Shown here one piece after another: positions 11,801 to 17,800 of a stretch of DNA of 64,000 nucleotides (the first letter of the stretch is position 1; each line of letters starts with the position of its first letter). Source of the DNA: DASWIG01 sp965371445 (GTDB lineage: Bacteria; Acidobacteriota; Thermoanaerobaculia; Multivoradales; J023); assembly GCA_965371445.1 (NCBI GenBank), contig CBDUYN010000008.1, positions 55,034 to 119,033 of the forward strand. Direction: 5' to 3'. The position numbers and the translations under genes are program-made. The notes below the pieces were generated by a model. That model saw nothing but the letters and a program-made list of their open reading frames with translations. It made no database searches and had not been told where the DNA came from.

Positions 11801-14800
11801 ACGACGTAGGAGGAAGGCAGCATCGCCTCGGGAAGGCGCTCAGCGAGGTGGGCACGCAGCTGCGGGACGAGGTCGCGTTCGGCCAGAGCGCGGAGCGGAT
11901 CGTTGGTGGTCGGCGAATCGAGGGTCTCCACCTCTTCGGCCTCCGCTTCGCCGTCCGCGGTGTCGAGACGCAGGACGACGTCATAGCGGAAGAGCGACAT
12001 CTCGTTTTCGAATCGTCCCCGCTTCGTCCGGACACGGACTTCGCGGATGCGCGGCAGCTCGTGGCGGAGGGCGGTGAAAAACGACGGATCGGCGAGGAGC
12101 TCTTTTTCTTCGCGCATCCGCCGCCGCACCCGCCGCTTGAGCTCCGCGTCGGTCAGGGACGGCGAGCGCCGGCGCTCGACCCAGGCACAGAAGTCCTCGT
12201 GGTACGCCAGGCTGCGGACGTCGCCGACGAAGATCGTCCCCCCAACGGCTGTCGCTTCGACCGCGCCCCGCAGCACCCGCCGGAGGTACTCGGCGCTCGG
12301 AAAGTATTGGACGACCGAGCTCAGGACGACGGTGTCGAAACCGCCGGGCTCGATGCCGGAGAAGTCGTCGGCCCGCTGCTCCCGGAGCTCAACGCCTTCA
12401 ACCTCTCCTAGCCCCGCGAGGACGGCCGGGGAGAAGTCGGTGCCGAGGTAGCGCTCGCAGTCGCTGGCGAGGCGGTGGAGGAGGAGCCCTTGCCCACAGC
12501 CGATCTCGAGCAGTCGCCGCGGCCGAAGCTCGCGGATTCTCCCGACGCTGGATGCGACCCATTCGCGCATCTCCTCCTCGGGAAGCGGTTCACCCGTCAC
12601 CGAGCTGACCCAGCCCGTCGTGTTGAAGGTCGGATCAGCGGCGGGCGCCGACTTCGCCAAGTCGTGGACGGAGCGCCAGTCGGCGAGCAGCTCCTCTTCC
12701 CAGGCCCGGCGACGTTCGGGCGCAGCGCCGGCCGCAGCGCCGGCGGCGATCCAGGCGACGAGGTGTGCGTCGCGCGGCTCGACGAGGGCGCGGCGTACCG
12801 CCGGGTGCTCGGCGAGGGCCGCGGCCACCTCGCCGGGCTCGACCCGGTGCCCGCGGACCTTGCGCTGGTGGTCACGGCGTCCCAGGAGCTCCAGGTTGCC
12901 CTCGGCGAGGTGGCGGGCCAGGTCGCCGGTCTTGTAGAGGCGTCCGCCCGGCGCGGGAGCGAAGGGGTCCGGGACAAAAGCTTGTGCCGTCGCCGCCGGA
13001 CGGCCGAAGTAGCCGCGGGCCAGGCAGGCTCCGGCGAGCCCCAGCTCACCGGGGACGCCGGGCGGCAACGGCCGGAGCGCCGCGTCGACGACGTAGGCGC
13101 GGGCGTTGCCGAGAGGACGTCCGACGGGGACGCCTGAGGCGCAAGAGGCGGCAAGCGTCGAGTCGATGCGGAAGGTGCTCGTCCCCACCGTCGTCTCGGT
13201 GGGGCCGTAGTGGTTCCAGACCGCGCAGGCGGGACCCTCGGCGACGAGCGCCTCGGCCCAACCGCGCCGCGACGCTTCGCCGCCTACCACGAGATGGAGA
13301 CGTGGCAGGAGCCGGCGGCCGGCGGCGTCCTCGAGGGCTTCGAGGTGCGTCGGCGTGATCTTCAAGACGTCGACGCCGGACTCGTCGAAAGCGGCGGCGA
13401 GGCGGTCGGGGTCGCGGGACTCGTCGTCGTCGAAGAGGTGGAGGCAGCCGCCCGTCAAGAGCGCCGGGTAGAGGACGCTGACCGGGGAGTCGAAGGCGAG
13501 GGATTGGACGAGGGCGTAGCTCGTGCCGGCGCCGTGTCCCGGGGAGGGCAGGCCGAGGCGGGTCGCGAAGGCGCGAAGGTAGCCGAGGACCTGGCGGTGC
13601 TCGACGACGACGCCTTTGGGGCGGCCTGTGGAGCCGGAGGTGTAGAGGAGGTAGGCGGCCATGGACCTTGAATCGTGGCTAGTGGCTTGGTTGCCGGCGG
13701 GGGCAGGCCTCTCCCCCGCGCGAACGTCCAACCCATCTCGAACGATCACCACCGGCCGACATTCCGCCAGAATCCGCTGCTGCCGCTTCTCCGGCTGCCG
13801 AGGATCCACCGGCACGTAGGCGGCGCCCGCCTTCAGCACCCCGAGGAGCGCAACGATCGCCTCCGGTGTCCGCTCCATCGAGATCGCGACGCGCTCCTCC
13901 GGCCCGGCACCCATCTCCCGGAGCCGGCGCGCCACGGCCTCAGCTTGCCGGTCCAGCTCCCGGTAGCTCGTCGCGACGCCCCGGTAGACGACGGCCGGCG
14001 CGTCGGGCGAGCGCTCGACCTGAGCCTCGAAAAGCTCCTCGAGCCGAGCGGCGACGTCCCAACCGTCTCCCTCGGTGGACGCGCTCCACTCGAAAAGCAC
14101 CTGATGACGCTCGCCCGGACTGAGGATCCCGACCTCGCCGATTCGCTCCGCGCCGCCGGTCAAGCCGTCGAGGACGGTGGCCAGTCCCCGCAGCAGGCGC
14201 CGGGCGGCTGTGGCTTCGAACCGTGCCGGGTCATGACGCGCCCGCAACGCCAGCCGTCCGCCGCCCTCGGGGACGGCTTCGACGACCAGCGGATAGCTCG
14301 TCTGGCTGAAGTAGCGAAGGCCTCCGGCCGCGAGCCGCCCGTGACGCTCCAGAAGCTCCTCGACGCCGGGATAGTTGTGAAATCCGAGAATCGACTCGAA
14401 AAGCGGCGTCGTTTCCTCGCGGCCGGCGAGCGCCTGGATCTCGACGAGCGCCAGGTGACCGTGCTCGCGACGCTCCAGGTGCTCCTCCTGGAGCCGCCGC
14501 AACCACGCGGACGCCTCGGCGCCGTCGTCGACCGCGACGCGGACCGGCAGCATGCGGATCAGAAGACCCATCATGGTCTCGGTCCCGGCAAGCGCGACGC
14601 CGCGTCCCGAATCGGTCATGCCGAATACGACGTCGCGCCGGCCGCTCGTACGCGCCAGGTACAGTGCCCAGGCCCCCTGGACGACGGTGGCCGGCGTCAG
14701 GCGATGAAGTCGCGCGTATTGTTTGAGGGCTGCGGACCCCGCCACCGGCACCGCGGTGACCGCCGAGCTGCCGCCGGAGCCCTCCCGGCCTTTGGCCAGC

Positions 14801-17800
14801 ACGAGGGGCGTGGGCGCGTCGACGCCTTGCAGCGTCCGTTGCCAAAAGCGCCGCGCTGGCTCGTCGTCCTGCTTCGCCAGGTAGTCGACATAGTCGCGAA
14901 AAGGCCGCGGACGCACCCGCTCCGGCGGACGGTCGAGGCGCAGGGCCTCGTAGGTCGAGAAAAGCTCGTCGAAGAGAAGCGAGGTCGACCAGCCGTCGAG
15001 CAGGACGTGATGGAGGGTCCAGGTAAGGCGGTACCGTTCCTCGCCGAGGCGCAGGAGAGAGAGCCTCAGGAGCGGTCCTTCGGCGAGGCGGAAACCGTGC
15101 CGGCGGTCCTCGGCGAGGAACGTGTCAAGGCGCTTCTCCTGCTCGGAGGCTTCGAGGGCACGCCAGTCCTCCTCGTGCCATGGGGCCGACGTCCCGCGGC
15201 GGACGACCTGGAGCGGCCGCTCAAGCCCCTCCCAGCGGAAGGAGCTGCGCAGCACCGGGTGACGTTCCACGAGCCGTCGCCAGGCGTCGCGCAGGGCCGT
15301 GGCGTCGAGCTCGCCGCGTAGCAGCTCCCAGCTCGACTGCTCGTGGTAGACCGCCGAACGGGGCTCGTAGAGGGCGTGGAAGAGGATCCCCTCCTGGGCC
15401 GGCGTCAGCGGGTAGACGTCCTCGACGCCGCGCTCGCCGTCGAAGAGGCGGTCGATTTCTTCCTGAGCGAGGCCGGAGGCCGGGAAGTCCGACGGCGAGT
15501 AGCCGCCGGCACCGGGACGAAGGCAGCAGTCGATCAGCCGTTCGAGCTCGCCGACGAAGCTCCAGGCCAGCGATTCGACGGTTTCGCGGCGGTGGAGGTT
15601 GCGGCTGTAGCTCCACTCGAAGCGCAGCTCGCCGTCGCGCAGGGCTCCGGTCACCTCGAGTATTTGGGTGCGCCGTCCCCGCGGGCTGTGGCGAGGTCCC
15701 GGGTTTTCTCCGGCGCGGACGAGGAGTGCCGAGCCGGCGAAGGCGTCGTCGAGCTGTCCCAGGTAGTTGAAGCTCACCCGCGGCGGCGGCAGGACACGCA
15801 GCGCGGCACCCGCTGCCGACGGGTCGAGGTAGCGCAGCAGGCCGTAGCCGAGGCCCCGGCGCGGCATGCGGCGCAGCTCTTCCTTGACGGCCAGGAGCTC
15901 CCGGCCCGGCTCGTCGCCGTCGCCGAGCACGAGGCGCACCGGAGAGGCGGAGGTAAACCAACCGACGGTCCGGGCCAGGTCGAGGCTTTCGCCGCCCAGG
16001 TTGTCGGCTTCGCGGCCGTGTCCCTCGAGCTCCAGGTAGAGGGTCCCCTCGCCGGTGAAGCGCCGGAAGGCGCGGGCGAGCGCCGTCAACAAGACGTCGT
16101 CGATCCGTGTCCGATAGGCCGCCGGCACCCGGCGCAGGAGCCGCTCGGTCGCCGCCGCCTCGAGTCGCACCTCGACCGTCCGGGTGGAGGCTACGGTGTT
16201 CGCTCCGGCGGGATGGTCGAGAGGCAGCTCTCCCGGCCGGCGCGAGGCTTCGAGCCAGTGGTCGAGCTCGGCCCGCGTCGCCTCCGACGCCGCCTCCTCC
16301 ACGAGGCGCTCGGCCCAGCGTTTGTACGACGCCGTTTTAGGCGGCAGCACCACCCGGCGTCCGGCGGCGAGGCGGCGGTAGGCGGTCTCCAGGTCCTCGA
16401 AGAGGAGGTCCCAGGAAACACCGTCCATCACCAGGTGGTGGACGGCGACGAGAAGGCGCGCCGCCCTCCCGGCGACGGCGAAATCGACGGCCCGCAGGAG
16501 CGGTCCCCGTTCCAAGTCGAGGCTCGCCTGGACGCGGGCCGCCGTTCGCTCGATCGCCTCCGCGGCGCGCCCGGCCTCAAGTGCCGTCAGGTCGACGTGG
16601 GTGAAGGGTACGGCACCGTCAAAGGCCGAGTCTTCCTGGTGCCAGCTCCCCCCGTCGTCGCGGAATCGCAGACGCAGCGCGTCGTGATGTTCGAGGAGGT
16701 GGGCAAGAGCGCTCGCCAGGAGCTGCGGGTCGAGGGGCTCGCGCGTCTCGTAGAGCCTGGTCCAGTTGAAGTGCCAGGGCTCGGGCAGGCGGCGCTCGAA
16801 AAACCAGTGCTGGATCGGCGTCAGGGGAAGCGGACCGCGCACCTCGGCCTGCCCGGCTTCGGCCGCCGCCGGCGTACCGCTCACCGCCGGGCCGGCCACC
16901 TGGGCGAGCTCCGCCACGGTGGTGTGGGCAAAGAGGTGCCGTGGCTGAAGCGTCAAACCCTCCTGGTGGGCCCGTGCCACGATGCGGATGCCGAGGATCG
17001 AGTCGCCGCCAAGCTCGAAGAAGTCGTCGTGTGCTCCGACGCGCTCGAGCCGCAGCACCTGGCACCAGATCCGCGCCAGCGTCTCCTCGATGTCGCTGCG
17101 CGGTGCGGTGAACGGCCTCGTCGTCGGCGCCGGAGCACCGGCGGCCCGCTCGGCGAGAACCGGACGGTCGAGCTTGCCGCTGGCCGTTCGCGGAAGCTCT
17201 TCGAGGACGACGAAAGACGACGGCACCATGTGCGCGGGCAGCCGCCGTCCGAGAAAGCGCCGCAGCTCGGCCGCCTCGGGGACGCCGTCGCCGGCCAGGA
17301 AGGCCGCGAGCCGGCGGACGCCTTCGTCGTCCTCGGGGGCGACGACCGCGGCCTCGCGTACCGCCGGATGGTCGAGGAGCGCCGCCTCCACCTCGCCGGG
17401 CTCGACGCGGAAGCCGCGCACCTTGACCTGCTGGTCGCGGCGCCCGGCGAAGAGGAGCTCGCCGTCGGCGCGGCGGCGTACCAGGTCTCCCGTCCGGTAA
17501 AGGCGGGTGCCGGTGCCGGAGAAGGGGTTGGGCACGAAGCTCTCGGCGGTGGCGGCGGCACGTCCCAGGTAGCCGCGGGCGAGCCCGGTCCCGGCAAGGA
17601 CGAGCTCCCCCTCCTCGCCGTCGGCCACCGGACGGAGTCGCCGGTCGACGACCCAGGCCTCGGTCCCCGCGACCGGACGACCGATCGGCGGATCGCCGCC
17701 CGGCGGGTCGCCGCCCGGCGGGTCGCCGCCCGGCGGGTCGCCGCCGTCGCCGCTTTCGAGCTCCGCCGCGAGGTCGTGACAGGTGGCGTCGACGGTGGCT

